The notes beneath the pieces are model-generated. The model had not been told where the DNA came from. It was given only the letters and a program-made list of their open reading frames with translations, and searched no databases. Source: Sinonovacula constricta (lineage: Eukaryota; Mollusca; Bivalvia; Cardiida; Solecurtidae). From it: a stretch of 64,000 bases of DNA. Shown one piece after another: positions 63,961 through 64,000 of the stretch. A program made the position numbers and the translations under genes. Every line of letters starts with the position of its first letter. The stretch's first letter is position 1. The stretch spans positions 13,101,835 to 13,165,834 of the forward strand of contig CM017563.1 in the NCBI GenBank assembly GCA_007844125.1. Reading direction: 5' to 3'.

Positions 63961-64000
63961 TTACAGTGCTTAATTTACCACACTGATGACGACACTTCCT

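Overview
This window looks like nuclear DNA of an AT-rich, repeat-dense invertebrate, probably a lophotrochozoan and perhaps a bivalve mollusc. That placement is an inference from intron-split animal genes, several tRNA-derived SINE families, many TA-flanked miniature inverted-repeat elements and many minisatellites. No species marker was read. I see no bacterial, organellar or viral gene.

Two protein-coding genes can be supported, both partial and both on the minus strand. The first is a PRKX-type cAMP-dependent-like Ser/Thr kinase. It begins with an ATG at 53253 and runs leftward through exons at 53142-53253, 19801-19969, 18286-18549, an alternative pair at 15204-15323 and 12910-13029, and 6871-6966. 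It leaves the window at base 1 before its C-terminal part. Intron 1 is about 33 kb. The two exons of the pair are both exactly 120 nt, have the same splice phases, and encode the same block (activation-loop threonine through APE to helix F). They differ at 6 of 39 whole codons but at about 33 of 120 nucleotides, mostly silently. This is the signature of an old exon duplication used as mutually exclusive alternatives, and it is the most interesting observation here. The second gene is a PCID2-like (TREX-2, PCI-domain) gene at the right end. Two consecutive exons are visible (63207-63332, 61640-61763); the N-terminal part lies beyond base 64000 and the last exon was not found.

Layout: 1-6870 is kinase intron 5 (mariner fragment, SINEs). 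6967-12909 is the next intron (31-bp and 40-bp tandem arrays, a MITE inside a SINE, a 26-G run, GAA/GAT-type microsatellite). 13030-15203 lies between the alternative exons and holds a 94-bp tandem array. 19970-53141 is intron 1, holding a 36-bp array (24.2-26.4 kb), a 26-bp array (35.5-36.2 kb), a 13-bp array (39.0-39.6 kb), several inverted-repeat DNA elements including a nested pair at 42.3-45.0 kb, and a 50-bp-arm hairpin at 28.7 kb. 53254-61639 lies between the two genes and holds a degenerate trinucleotide tract, a 17/21-bp array with higher-order structure, a 49-bp array and a few candidate exons of unknown origin. Positions of repeats are approximate to a few bases unless target duplications are given; copy numbers are estimates from array length and period. 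Labels such as SINE-A or MITE-1 are local names, not database names.
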